Position numbers and translations under genes: made by a program | Shown here: positions 24,544 through 32,419 of the stretch, piece by piece | Layout of the letters: each line of letters starts with the position of its first letter | Position numbering within the stretch: the first letter of the stretch is position 1 | Source: JL08 sp963765555 | GTDB taxonomy: Bacteria; Pseudomonadota; Alphaproteobacteria; Rhodobacterales; Rhodobacteraceae | Direction: 5' to 3' | DNA: 64,000 nt | Assembly: GCA_963765555.1 (NCBI GenBank) | Contig: CAVXWX010000005.1 | Location: forward strand, 186,001 to 250,000 | Notes under the pieces: generated by a model | What the model was told of the DNA's origin: nothing | The model's database searches: none | What the model saw: the letters and a program-made list of their open reading frames with translations, nothing else

Positions 24544-25047
24544 CTACTCCGCCGCAACAGGGCTGCACCCGTGGGTACGCCATGCTGTGGCCTGTTCCAG
24601 ATAGGACCATCCGAACGCCGCATCGCTATCGCCGTACGTGCGCAAATGATCCAGTTTTTCCAAAGCTTCGTCCAGCGTCGGGTGATGCCCGGCCGGCACC
24701 CACCACATCACGAAATGCATCTTTCCCAGCACTTCGAACCATTCGGCGCGCCGTTCATAAAACTGTTTATGCACGGTGCCCCAGACAAAGGTTTCAAGGG
24801 TTTCAACGCTTTCCCAAACCGTCAGGTTGCTGACATATTGCGGATCGTTGCCAATGGCGTTTTCCGTGTTGCCAGTACCCGGTTCGCCCGATCCTTCCAT
24901 CATCCACACAAACCCGGGCATCCGTTTGCCCAAGCCGTTGATACGGTCCAGATTGGTCATGAATTCCGTTACACGCGGATCATCGACCGGTGCCAACAAA
25001 CGGCCCACGTTCAGTTCGGCCAGATGATATGTCTGTTGCGACGCCAT
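24544..25047 (-). CDS. DUF3291-type (monooxygenase-like ferredoxin-fold) protein
   Basis: The 167-residue cytoplasmic protein begins YHLAELNVGRLLAPVDDPRV and contains YVSNLTVWESVETLETFVWG and HFVMWWVPAGHHPT. These are hallmarks of the DUF3291 group, which is related to the dimeric alpha+beta barrel of antibiotic biosynthesis monooxygenases. No substrate or cofactor is known for the group. It is coupled by a 1-nt overlap to the upstream lipoprotein gene. A second, unrelated-length ABM-like gene lies between nuoB and nuoC. Confidence 0.78.
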   Translation of the reverse strand: MASQQTYHLAELNVGRLLAPVDDPRVTEFMTNLDRINGLGKRMPGFVWMMEGSGEPGTGNTENAIGNDPQYVSNLTVWESVETLETFVWGTVHKQFYERRAEWFEVLGKMHFVMWWVPAGHHPTLDEALEKLDHLRTYGDSDAAFGWSYLEQATAWRTHGCSPVAAE

Positions 25048-25472
25048 CAGTTCACCGGGACCAGAAGGGCCGCAAGAGCTGTATTGGCCGCGCTTTCCTG
25101 ATCGGCGGCCTCGCACAGATTGTCTTGCCCCACCGTCACGCCATATTTCGCCTGAAACTCGCGCCGGATCACATCGGTCATCACGTCCACACCGCCACTT
25201 TGCGACAGCGCCGCGACCGATCCGCGCCCTTCGGCGTTGCGCTTTTCATTGACCTGAAAATCCTGGGCCTGATCATAGCTGTAACCGGGACATGCCTGTG
25301 CCACCTGTCTGGCCAGTCGCGTGGTCCCGACGTAGTCAGGCACCGGCAGCATGTACAATTTTTGCACGGCCGGGTCTGAAAAGGCCCGCGCCGGTTTGGG
25401 CGACGCATCACAGGCCGCAAGCCCCGCGCACAAAGCCACAGCCCCGACCAATCGAACTGTCATGCCGATCAT
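25047..25472 (-). CDS. Exported DUF5333-like lipoprotein (copy B)
   Basis: The 141-residue protein starts at ATG 25472 (ATGA overlap with the upstream gene). It has a hydrophobic signal ending CAGLAAC, a good lipobox. The mature part has QVAQACPGYSYDQAQ and DNLCEAADQESAANTALAALL, matching in order the two Cys blocks of copies A and C. It therefore looks like a membrane-anchored member of the same family. Confidence 0.72.
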   Translation of the reverse strand: MIGMTVRLVGAVALCAGLAACDASPKPARAFSDPAVQKLYMLPVPDYVGTTRLARQVAQACPGYSYDQAQDFQVNEKRNAEGRGSVAALSQSGGVDVMTDVIRREFQAKYGVTVGQDNLCEAADQESAANTALAALLVPVN

Positions 25473-25861
25473 TGCGCCACCTCCATCAGATAGGTGCCGA
25501 TCTGGCTGCCTTCGGCCATTTCGACGCGTGCAGCCGCACAAACATCTGTATGCGCGGCACCTTCCTGCAAATTATGCTTGTCCAGAAACGCCACCTGCAT
25601 GGCCGCGATCTGGCCGGAAGGGTCTGCCATGCCCAGCGTATCGGTTGCAGTATCGAACCCGTCCGCTTTCAAACGGTCCATGACAATGCCGGACTCTGCA
25701 CTGACCACAGGCAGGTTGATGCTGATGTCCGCGCAGGCCAGCGCCAGCTGCTTGGCCGTTGTCGTTGCCATAACAGCATCGACAAAATAGTCGGGCGCAG
25801 GGCGGTCTGCCGCCTGCACTGCCGTGGACAGCATCACACATATGATCGCGGTGCGGATCAC
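25469..25861 (-). CDS. Exported DUF5333-like protein (copy C)
   Basis: The 130-residue protein starts at GTG 25861, overlapping the nuoF stop as GTGA. Its signal peptide is VIRTAIICVMLSTAVQA with cleavage before ADRPAPDYF. The mature part has LALACADISINLPV and DVCAAARVEMAEGSQIGTYL, aligning well with copy A. The two Cys may form a disulfide in the periplasm. It is the first gene of the six-gene accessory block between nuoF and nuoG. Confidence 0.75.
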   Translation of the reverse strand: MIRTAIICVMLSTAVQAADRPAPDYFVDAVMATTTAKQLALACADISINLPVVSAESGIVMDRLKADGFDTATDTLGMADPSGQIAAMQVAFLDKHNLQEGAAHTDVCAAARVEMAEGSQIGTYLMEVAQ

Positions 25862-27153
25862 TCTGCCGCCACCGCCGACACGCGACCGGTGCGCTTGTGT
25901 TTGATCCGGTCCTCGATCTCGTCGCGGAAATGCCGGATCAGGCCCTGAATGGGCCATGCGGCGGCATCCCCCAATGCGCAAATCGTGTGGCCTTCGACCT
26001 GTTTGGTCACATCCAGCAGCATATCAATCTCTTCGGGCTCCGCATCGCCCGTCACCAGACGGTCCATCACCCGCATCATCCAACCGGTGCCTTCGCGGCA
26101 CGGTGTGCACTGGCCACAGCTTTCGTGTTTGTAAAACTTGCTCAGCCGCCAGATCGCCTTGATCACATCGGTGTCCTGATCCATCACGATCACCGCTGCT
26201 GTACCCAGACCCGACCGCTGCTCGCGCAGCCAGTCGAAATCCATGATCGCGTCTTTCATCACATCACGCGGCAACAATGGCACCGATGACCCACCGGGGA
26301 TCACAGCCTTCAGGTTTTTCCACCCGCCGCGGATACCGCCGCAATGGCGGTCAATCAGTTCCTCGAACCCGATCGACATCGCCTCTTCGACGACACATGG
26401 GTTTTTCACATGGCCAGAAATGGCAAACAGCTTGGTGCCCGCATTGTTGGGCCGCCCGAAGGACGAAAACCAATCCGCGCCGCGCCGCAGGATCGTCGGC
26501 ACCACCGCAATGCTTTCCACATTGTTCACCGTGGTCGGACATCCGTAAAGGCCCGCACCCGCCGGAAATGGCGGTTTCATCCGTGGCATGCCTTTCTTGC
26601 CCTCAAGGCTTTCAAGCAGTGCGGTTTCTTCGCCGCAAATATACGCCCCTGCCCCGTGGTGCAGGTAAATATCGAAATCGAAACCGGATTTGCAGGCGTT
26701 CTTGCCGACCAGTCCGGCATCATAGGCTTCGTCAATCGCCGCCTGAAGCGCCTCTTTCTCGCGGATGTATTCGCCGCGAATATAGATATAGCAGGCGTTT
26801 GCCTGCATCGCGAACGACGCGATAAGGCACCCTTCAATCAGGGTGTGCGGATCATGGCGCATGATCTCGCGGTCCTTGCAGGTGCCGGGTTCGGATTCAT
26901 CCGCATTCACCACCAGATAGCTGGGGCGGCCATCGCTTTCCTTGGGCATGAACGACCATTTCAGACCGGTGGGAAAGCCCGCACCGCCGCGCCCGCGCAG
27001 GCCGCTGTCTTTCATCGTCTGGATAATCCAGTCACGCCCCTGTTCGAGCAGGTTGGCCGTGCCATCCCAATGGCCCCGAGCCTGCGCGCCCTTCAGCGTG
27101 CGGTCATGCATCCCGTAAAGGTTGGTAAAGATGCGGTCCTGGTCTTTTAACAT
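25858..27153 (-). CDS. nuoF: NADH-quinone oxidoreductase subunit F
   Basis: NuoF binds NADH and FMN and holds the N3 4Fe-4S cluster, the entry point of electrons. The 431-residue protein has the nucleotide-binding GRGGAGFPTGLKWSFMP and the NADESEPGTCKDRE block. The N3 motif ESCGQCTPCREGTGWM with its distant fourth Cys (TICALGDAAAWP) is complete. The ATG at 27153 is 5 nt after the small membrane protein gene; the stop is coupled to copy C by GTGA. Confidence 0.97.
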   Translation of the reverse strand: MLKDQDRIFTNLYGMHDRTLKGAQARGHWDGTANLLEQGRDWIIQTMKDSGLRGRGGAGFPTGLKWSFMPKESDGRPSYLVVNADESEPGTCKDREIMRHDPHTLIEGCLIASFAMQANACYIYIRGEYIREKEALQAAIDEAYDAGLVGKNACKSGFDFDIYLHHGAGAYICGEETALLESLEGKKGMPRMKPPFPAGAGLYGCPTTVNNVESIAVVPTILRRGADWFSSFGRPNNAGTKLFAISGHVKNPCVVEEAMSIGFEELIDRHCGGIRGGWKNLKAVIPGGSSVPLLPRDVMKDAIMDFDWLREQRSGLGTAAVIVMDQDTDVIKAIWRLSKFYKHESCGQCTPCREGTGWMMRVMDRLVTGDAEPEEIDMLLDVTKQVEGHTICALGDAAAWPIQGLIRHFRDEIEDRIKHKRTGRVSAVAAE

Positions 27154-27158
27154 GTGGA

Positions 27159-27395
27159 CTACCCTTGGTTGTCACGGCGCGCGCGGCGCATTTGGTAAAT
27201 ATTGAACAAGGCCCAGACAAAGGCGGCAAGCGATCCGAAATAGAACAGCATCTCGTAGCGGATGGGCAAACCCAATGCCTGCACAAGCCACGGCGCAAGC
27301 AGGGCAGCCACGCCACCGGCCGCAATCACCAACGCAACAATCCGTCCGCGCCGGGCGATTGCGGCGTCTGTCGCCATATCTTGATCCGACCTCAC
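27159..27395 (-). CDS. Small two-helix membrane protein (DUF5337-like)
   Basis: This 78-residue protein has two transmembrane helices (IVALVIAAGGVAALLAPWL and MLFYFGSLAAFVWALFNIY) and a basic end, RRARRDNQG. I associate it with DUF5337, a small membrane protein family of Rhodobacterales nuo clusters (from memory). The start is GTG 27395 with AGGAG upstream; an internal ATG at 27377 is an alternative that would drop six residues. It may be an accessory subunit or assembly factor. Confidence 0.7.
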   Translation of the reverse strand: MRSDQDMATDAAIARRGRIVALVIAAGGVAALLAPWLVQALGLPIRYEMLFYFGSLAAFVWALFNIYQMRRARRDNQG

Positions 27396-27410
27396 GCCGT
27401 GCTGCTCCTA

Positions 27411-28115
27411 TCAGGTCTTCTTGCTGCGTTTGGAAAATTCGGTCTCGCCACCTTTGGCCAGAACCTTGGCTTGCTTGATCCAGTCGTCGCGTTCGATCCG
27501 GCCCTTGAATTTCAGCTTGTCATCGACCCATTCGATTTCTTTTTTACGCCAGCTTGCGACCTGGTCGAAATGATACACACCCAGCGCATTCAACGTCTGT
27601 TCCAGCTTGGGCCCGACACCTTTCAGCAACTTCAGATCATCCGCGACACCGCCGCGTGCGGCGGTCAGCATTTCCGGTTTGCCATCTGCGGCCACCGCCT
27701 TGCGGGCGGGGGCTTTGGCTGTGGCCGGTTTCGCAGCGCTCGCCTTGGGGGCGGCCTTTTTGGCAGGAGCCTTCTTCGCCGCTGGTTTCTTGGCTGCGGC
27801 AGGTGCCGCTGTTGGCACAGTCGAGGCGACCGCCGCCGGTGCGACCGATGCTGCCGACGCCGGTGTCGGCGCGGTTACGGGCTGCGCTTCTGCAGGTTTG
27901 GCAGCGGGCGCTGATGTGGGTACAGATTGATCAGGACACTGCACCTTGCTCAGGATCAGCCCCGCGATGACCGCCACCAGTATTCCCGCGATAATGGCGC
28001 CGGGGAGCCCCGATCCGGCCAGCCATAACAACAGCAGGGCGAACACCAATCCGCCGATTGCGGACAGGATCCACCATTTCTTCACACATTGCGATTTTTG
28101 TTCCAAGTGATCCAT
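27411..28115 (-). CDS. Membrane-anchored helix-hairpin-helix protein related to the NuoE tail
   Basis: The 234-residue protein has an N-terminal hydrophobic region with two close helices (about residues 14-55), an Ala/Pro/Lys-rich linker of ~85 residues with repeated AKKAPAKK-like units, and a C-terminal helix-hairpin-helix domain (DDLKLLKGVGPKLEQTLNAL onward). That domain is nearly the same as the C-terminus of the adjacent NuoE, including the final GGETEFSKR. The pair probably arose by local domain duplication. It might tether a shared partner near complex I at the membrane; this is inference. Confidence 0.8.
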   Translation of the reverse strand: MDHLEQKSQCVKKWWILSAIGGLVFALLLLWLAGSGLPGAIIAGILVAVIAGLILSKVQCPDQSVPTSAPAAKPAEAQPVTAPTPASAASVAPAAVASTVPTAAPAAAKKPAAKKAPAKKAAPKASAAKPATAKAPARKAVAADGKPEMLTAARGGVADDLKLLKGVGPKLEQTLNALGVYHFDQVASWRKKEIEWVDDKLKFKGRIERDDWIKQAKVLAKGGETEFSKRSKKT

Positions 28116-28145
28116 TATTCTCTCTTCCCCCGTTAATTATCGGTG

Positions 28146-29285
28146 TCAGTCATAGACACCGTCTTTTTTGGCACGTTTCGAGAATTCTGTTTCGCCACCG
28201 GATGCCAGTTTGGTGGCTTGATCCACCCAATCATCGCGGCTGACGCGGCCTTTGAACCCTTCAAGGTTCTCATCGACCCACGCTATTTCCGCAGCACTCC
28301 ACTTGGCGACCTGATCAAAATGGAAGAAGCCCATGGAATGCAGCAGTTTTTCAAGCTTCGGCCCGACACCCTTGATCATCTTGAGATCGTCGGCGCCGGA
28401 CTTGCGCGGCGCTTTCATCACTCGGGGCTTTTTGCCGGCCTCGGGTTTTGCAGCTGGTTTCGCCTTGGATTTGGCTTGCGCCTGCTGTTTCGTGATCCCC
28501 GTTTCATCGGCCGGGGCTGCGGTGCGCGCCTTATCCTTGGGCGCGGATTTGCCCGCAGGTTTGCCGGCCTTGGACGGCTTGCCCTGCCACGGCGTGATCA
28601 GCGGCACCTCGGTCCCGTCAATACGTTTGACCGTGTCACCGATATCCACCGCAAGCTGCGCGCTGGCGTTATATTGGGTCTTGCCGCTGTCATAGTCGGT
28701 CAGGCTGGTCAGCCCGCCTAACGGTTCGGCGGCATAGCGCCCGTTCTGCGGCCCCGGTACCGGCACCTTTCCGGCGGCCAGTTCGTCGATGATTTCGCCC
28801 ATACGCTTGGCGGTCAGATCCTCGTAGTAATCCTTGCCGATCTGCGCCATCGGCGCGTTCGAACAGGACCCGAGGCATTCCACCTCTTCCCAGCTGAATT
28901 TACCGTCATCGCTAAGCTGATGCGCCTTTGGCGCGATTTTTTCCTTGCACACGGCCACCAGATCTTCGGCTCCGCAGATCATGCAGGATGTGGTGCCGCA
29001 AACCTGAATATGGGCAACAGACCCAACCGGTTGCAACTGGAACATAAAGTAGAACGATGCCACTTCGAGGCCACGAATATAGGCCAGCCCCAGCATCTCG
29101 CTGATATGTTCGATGGCCGGACGCGTCAGCCAGCCCTCTTGCTCTTGCGCGCGCCAGAGCAGCGGAATGATCGCCGAGGCCTGACGGCCCTCGGGATATT
29201 TGGTGATCTGGGCTTCGGCCCATGCCTGATTGGCGGGGGTGAACGCAAAACTGTCGGGTTGGGTGGGGTGCAGGCGGCGGAGCAT
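28146..29285 (-). CDS. nuoE: NADH-quinone oxidoreductase subunit E with long C-terminal HhH extension
   Basis: NuoE carries the N1a 2Fe-2S cluster beside NuoF. The core (about residues 1-180) has the four cluster cysteines in CGTTSCM and CLGSC. The protein is 379 residues, more than twice the size of E. coli NuoE. The extension has a basic Ala/Lys-rich linker and a terminal helix-hairpin-helix domain (DDLKMIKGVGPKLEKLLHSM). Rhodobacter NuoE proteins are also long, so the extension is a lineage feature. It is preceded by an 85-nt gap containing a repeat-like sequence. Confidence 0.95.
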   Translation of the reverse strand: MLRRLHPTQPDSFAFTPANQAWAEAQITKYPEGRQASAIIPLLWRAQEQEGWLTRPAIEHISEMLGLAYIRGLEVASFYFMFQLQPVGSVAHIQVCGTTSCMICGAEDLVAVCKEKIAPKAHQLSDDGKFSWEEVECLGSCSNAPMAQIGKDYYEDLTAKRMGEIIDELAAGKVPVPGPQNGRYAAEPLGGLTSLTDYDSGKTQYNASAQLAVDIGDTVKRIDGTEVPLITPWQGKPSKAGKPAGKSAPKDKARTAAPADETGITKQQAQAKSKAKPAAKPEAGKKPRVMKAPRKSGADDLKMIKGVGPKLEKLLHSMGFFHFDQVAKWSAAEIAWVDENLEGFKGRVSRDDWVDQATKLASGGETEFSKRAKKDGVYD

Positions 29286-29310
29286 CAGGTCGTCTTTCTG
29301 TGCGCTTGGA

Positions 29311-29360
29311 AGGCGTCAGAGCCTCCGGCGGAAGTATTTTGGAAAAGATGAATGGGGGTT
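29311..29360 (+). repeat. Rhodobacterales-type intergenic repeat
   Basis: The plus strand carries the core GCCTCCGGCGGAAGTATTTT (29321-29340), followed by GGAAAAGATGAA. Very similar sequences recur many times in Rhodobacterales genomes (recalled, not searched here). Here the element lies in the nuoD-nuoE gap, antisense to the operon. Only one copy was noticed in this window. Confidence 0.5.
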
Positions 29361-29370
29361 AAGGCATCTC

Positions 29371-30609
29371 TCACCGGTCAATCTCCCCGAACACCACATC
29401 CATGGAACCGATGATCGCGGCCACATCGGCAAGTTGGTGACCGGTCGCCATGTAATCCATCGCTTGCAGATGCAAAAAGCCCGGCGCGCGCAATTTGGCG
29501 CGGTAGGGTTTGTTGGTCCCATCGGCCACAAGGTAGACACCGAATTCGCCCTTGGGCGCCTCGACGGCGCAGTACACCTCGCCCGCGGGGACGTGAAAGC
29601 CTTCGGTATAAAGCTTGAAGTGGTGGATCAGGCTTTCCATCGAGGTTTTCATGTCGCTGCGCGATGGCGGGGTGATTTTGCCGCGTGCCAGAATATCGCC
29701 CGGTTCATCGCGCAATTTGGCAATCGCCTGTTTGATGATGCTGACCGACTGGCGCATTTCTTCCATGCGGACAAGATAGCGGTCGTAACAATCGCCGTTC
29801 TTGCCCACCGGCACCTGAAATTCGAATTCGTCATAACATTCATAGGGTTGCGCACGCCGCAGATCCCACGCCATGCCCGAACCGCGGACCATGACGCCGG
29901 AAAAGCCCCAATCCAGCGCATCCTGCCGCGAGATAATCCCGATATCGACGTTGCGCTGTTTGAAAATCCGGTTTTCCGTCAGCAGCCCGTCGATGTCGTC
30001 CAACACGGCGGGGAATTCATGCGCCCATGTTTCGATGTCATCCAAAAGCGCATCGGGCAGATCCTGATGCACGCCACCGGGGCGGAAATAGGCCGCGTGC
30101 AGGCGCGCACCGCACGCCCGTTCGTAAAAGATCATCAGCTTTTCGCGCTCTTCAAACCCCCAGAGCGGCGGCGTCAGCGCGCCCACATCCATCGCCTGCG
30201 TGGTGACGTTCAGCAGGTGGTTCAGCACACGGCCAATTTCGGAATAAAGCACACGGATCAGGGACGCACGGCGCGGCACCTTGACCCCGGTCAGCTTTTC
30301 GATGGCCAGACACCACGCATGTTCCTGGTTCATCGGCGCCACGTAATCCAGCCGGTCGAAATAGGGCAGGTTTTGCAGGTAGGTGCGGCTTTCCATCAGC
30401 TTTTCGGTGCCACGGTGCAGCAGGCCGATATGCGGGTCACACCGTTCTACAATCTCGCCGTCCAGTTCCAGCACCAGACGCAAAACGCCGTGGGCCGCCG
30501 GGTGTTGCGGGCCGAAGTTGATGTTGAAGTTGCGGATTTTCTGTTCGCCGGTCTGGGCGTCGGTTGATCCGTCATCATAGGTGTTTGTGCGAATATCACC
30601 GTCCATCAT
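29371..30609 (-). CDS. nuoD: NADH-quinone oxidoreductase subunit D
   Basis: NuoD is the 49-kDa type subunit forming the quinone-binding cavity with NuoB. It is 412 residues long. The quinone-loop HRGTEKLMES, the NFGPQHPAAHGVLRLVLELDG N-terminal block and the C-terminal AAIIGSMDVVFGEIDR typical of the family are all present. The ATG at 30609 has GGAG 7 nt upstream and overlaps the stop of a 60-codon gene by ATGA; a second ATG follows directly at 30606. Confidence 0.97.
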   Translation of the reverse strand: MMDGDIRTNTYDDGSTDAQTGEQKIRNFNINFGPQHPAAHGVLRLVLELDGEIVERCDPHIGLLHRGTEKLMESRTYLQNLPYFDRLDYVAPMNQEHAWCLAIEKLTGVKVPRRASLIRVLYSEIGRVLNHLLNVTTQAMDVGALTPPLWGFEEREKLMIFYERACGARLHAAYFRPGGVHQDLPDALLDDIETWAHEFPAVLDDIDGLLTENRIFKQRNVDIGIISRQDALDWGFSGVMVRGSGMAWDLRRAQPYECYDEFEFQVPVGKNGDCYDRYLVRMEEMRQSVSIIKQAIAKLRDEPGDILARGKITPPSRSDMKTSMESLIHHFKLYTEGFHVPAGEVYCAVEAPKGEFGVYLVADGTNKPYRAKLRAPGFLHLQAMDYMATGHQLADVAAIIGSMDVVFGEIDR

Positions 30610-30788
30610 GATGAAACTCCTTGCATTCTACCCATGCGTGAAAATTTGGCAAAAAATCGGAATTCATCAATGATATCAACAAAGATGGGAGTCCTGTTTT
30701 TCTCAGATTTTTTTAAAAAGGGCATCGCCGTCGCCAGCAAAAGCGCTGCTGTCGCCAGTTCAACAATCTCAACACAGAAAGGAATCAT
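30606..30788 (-). CDS. Small protein (60 aa) between nuoC and nuoD
   Basis: The ATG at 30788 overlaps the stop of the preceding 57-codon gene by one base (TGATG), and the TGA at 30608-30606 overlaps the nuoD ATG by four. The product begins with MIPFCVEIVELATAALLLAT, a possible membrane helix, and ends with a charged, Phe-rich part (DEFRFFAKFSRMGRM). The DNA of its second half is much richer in A+T than its neighbours, which hints at recent insertion or relaxed sequence. No family recognised; translation is supported only by position. Confidence 0.5.
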   Translation of the reverse strand: MIPFCVEIVELATAALLLATAMPFLKKSEKNRTPIFVDIIDEFRFFAKFSRMGRMQGVSS

Positions 30789-30961
30789 CAGCGTTGCTCC
30801 AGCTCTTGCAGTTTCATCGCCATCACCCACAACAACACCAGCGCGCCCAGCGGGATGATGCCCGCAAAGGCCCAGTTCTTGTTCACGCCGAAATGCGGTA
30901 GCAGTTTCAGCATCGGAATAACGGTCAGCGCGGCGACGATCAGCCAGACGATAAATTCCAT
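30788..30961 (-). CDS. Small membrane protein (57 aa) after nuoC
   Basis: The ATG at 30961 shares one base with the nuoC stop (TGATG). The 57-residue product has two hydrophobic segments (FIVWLIVAALTVIPML and FAGIIPLGALVLLWVMAM) separated by LLPHFGVNKNW, and ends in a charged KLQELEQR. Its codon use matches the operon. It is shorter than the size usually called automatically, so it is easily missed. It looks like a true two-helix membrane protein, perhaps an accessory subunit. Confidence 0.68.
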   Translation of the reverse strand: MEFIVWLIVAALTVIPMLKLLPHFGVNKNWAFAGIIPLGALVLLWVMAMKLQELEQR

Positions 30962-31569
30962 CACTTGGCCTCCTCTTTCTTTTCATCGCCGGGCAGGATG
31001 TATTCGGCGCCTTCCCATGGCGACATGAAATCGAACTGGCGGTATTCCTGAACCAGCGACACCGGTTCGTAGATCACGCGTTTTTGCACATCGTCATAGC
31101 GTACTTCTGTATAGCCTGTTGTCGGGAAATCCTTGCGCAGCGGATAGCCGCGAAATCCGTAATCGGTCAGGATACGGCGCAGATCGGGGTGGCCCGAAAA
31201 CAGGATACCGAACATATCGAACACTTCGCGTTCGAACCAGTTGGCGCTGGGGTGCACCTCGATGATCGAAGGCACCATATCTTCTTCGCGGATGCTGACG
31301 CGCAGACGGATGCGGTGGTTCTGGTACATCGACAACAGGTGGTACACCACATCAAACCGCTTGGGACGTTGCGGGTAATCGACGCCTGTGATGTCCACGA
31401 GGGACGAAAACTTGCAGGTGTTGTCGGATTTCAGGAACTCGACAAATCCCGCAATGTTGGACGGGGCCACATCAATGTTCAATTCGCCTTCGCTGACGTC
31501 CCATGCCAGCACGCAATCGGGGCGTTTCAATTCAATATGTGTGCCGAGTTCTTTCAGTGCTTCCGACAT
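30961..31569 (-). CDS. nuoC: NADH-quinone oxidoreductase subunit C
   Basis: This is the 30-kDa type peripheral subunit of complex I, 202 residues. The family signature is present in the block ANWFEREVFDMFGILFSGHP followed by LRRILTDYGFRGYPLRKDFP. NuoC and NuoD are separate genes here, unlike the NuoCD fusion of enterics. I place the start at ATG 31569, which overlaps the upstream ABM gene stop by one base (TGATG); a TTG one codon earlier is less likely. Confidence 0.96.
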   Translation of the reverse strand: MSEALKELGTHIELKRPDCVLAWDVSEGELNIDVAPSNIAGFVEFLKSDNTCKFSSLVDITGVDYPQRPKRFDVVYHLLSMYQNHRIRLRVSIREEDMVPSIIEVHPSANWFEREVFDMFGILFSGHPDLRRILTDYGFRGYPLRKDFPTTGYTEVRYDDVQKRVIYEPVSLVQEYRQFDFMSPWEGAEYILPGDEKKEEAK

Positions 31570-31889
31570 CAATTTACCTCCAGGGGCAGATCGTCGTGAA
31601 AAGTCGCCTTCGGGTCATGGTCCGGAAAGAACGGCGCCATGAAGTCCGGCAATACGGTCCGCGCGGGGTCTTTTCCGGCAAAGCTCTCGACGGCCGCCAT
31701 GTCATCCCAAGTTGTCAGGACCGTCATCCGGCACGGATCGGCATCGCGGCTGAGAAGGACGCGAATGCCCTTAAATCCCGCGATCGCAGACATGCCCGGA
31801 TAGACACGGGACAGGAACGTCTCACGCCACCGATCCACGTCCTTGCGCGCCATCGTCGCTTCCCATTTGCGAACCACGCCACCCGTCAT
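31569..31889 (-). CDS. Antibiotic biosynthesis monooxygenase (ABM) domain-like protein between nuoB and nuoC
   Basis: The 106-residue protein has the features of a dimeric ferredoxin-like ABM domain: an early RKWEATMARKDVDRW segment, FLSRVYPGMSAIAGFKGIRV and VLTTWDDMAAVESFAG. In Paracoccus and Rhodobacter, frames of unknown function also lie inside the nuo genes. It overlaps nuoB by ATGA at its start and nuoC by one base at its end. Many such domains bind haem or aromatic substrates, but no specific ligand can be inferred here. Confidence 0.75.
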   Translation of the reverse strand: MTGGVVRKWEATMARKDVDRWRETFLSRVYPGMSAIAGFKGIRVLLSRDADPCRMTVLTTWDDMAAVESFAGKDPARTVLPDFMAPFFPDHDPKATFHDDLPLEVN

Positions 31890-32419
31890 CTGACAATCGT
31901 TCCCGTGCGGCGGATTTTACGTTGCAATTGCAGGATGCCGTATAGCAGGGCTTCGGCTGTGGGCGGGCATCCCGGCACATAGACATCGACCGGCACGATG
32001 CGATCACAGCCGCGCACCACCGAATAGGAATAGTGGTAATACCCGCCACCGTTCGCGCACGACCCCATCGAAATCACGTAGCGCGGTTCAGGCATCTGGT
32101 CATAGACCTTGCGCAGGGCGGGCGCCATTTTGTTGGTCAGCGTTCCGGCCACGATCATCAGATCGGACTGGCGCGGGCTGGCGCGCGGTGCGGTGCCATA
32201 GCGTTCCAGATCATAGCGCGGCATCGAAGTGTGCATCATCTCGACCGCGCAGCAGGCCAGACCGAATGTCATCCAGTGCAGACTGCCGGTGCGCGCCCAG
32301 TTGACGATATCGGCAGTCGAGGTCAGCAGGAATCCCTTGTCCTGAAGCTCGGCGTTCATTGCCTTGGCCGAGGCATCCATATCGACGCCGGCGGTGTTCA
32401 TTCCGGTTGCTACTGCCAT
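31886..32419 (-). CDS. nuoB: NADH-quinone oxidoreductase subunit B
   Basis: NuoB holds the terminal N2 4Fe-4S cluster that reduces quinone. All cluster cysteines are visible: the tandem pair in GLACCAVEMMH, one in SMGSCANGGGYY and one in VPGCPPTAEAL. ATG 32419 gives 177 residues and has a purine-rich GAAGAAGGGGG upstream, inside the end of nuoA, which it overlaps by 10 nt. An ATG at 32440 would add seven residues but lies deeper in nuoA. Confidence 0.96.
   Translation of the reverse strand: MAVATGMNTAGVDMDASAKAMNAELQDKGFLLTSTADIVNWARTGSLHWMTFGLACCAVEMMHTSMPRYDLERYGTAPRASPRQSDLMIVAGTLTNKMAPALRKVYDQMPEPRYVISMGSCANGGGYYHYSYSVVRGCDRIVPVDVYVPGCPPTAEALLYGILQLQRKIRRTGTIVR

Noticed and set aside
29230..30567. 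Long open frame opposite nuoD (about 445 codons)
   Set aside because: Antisense shadow of nuoD; composition follows the complementary coding frame.
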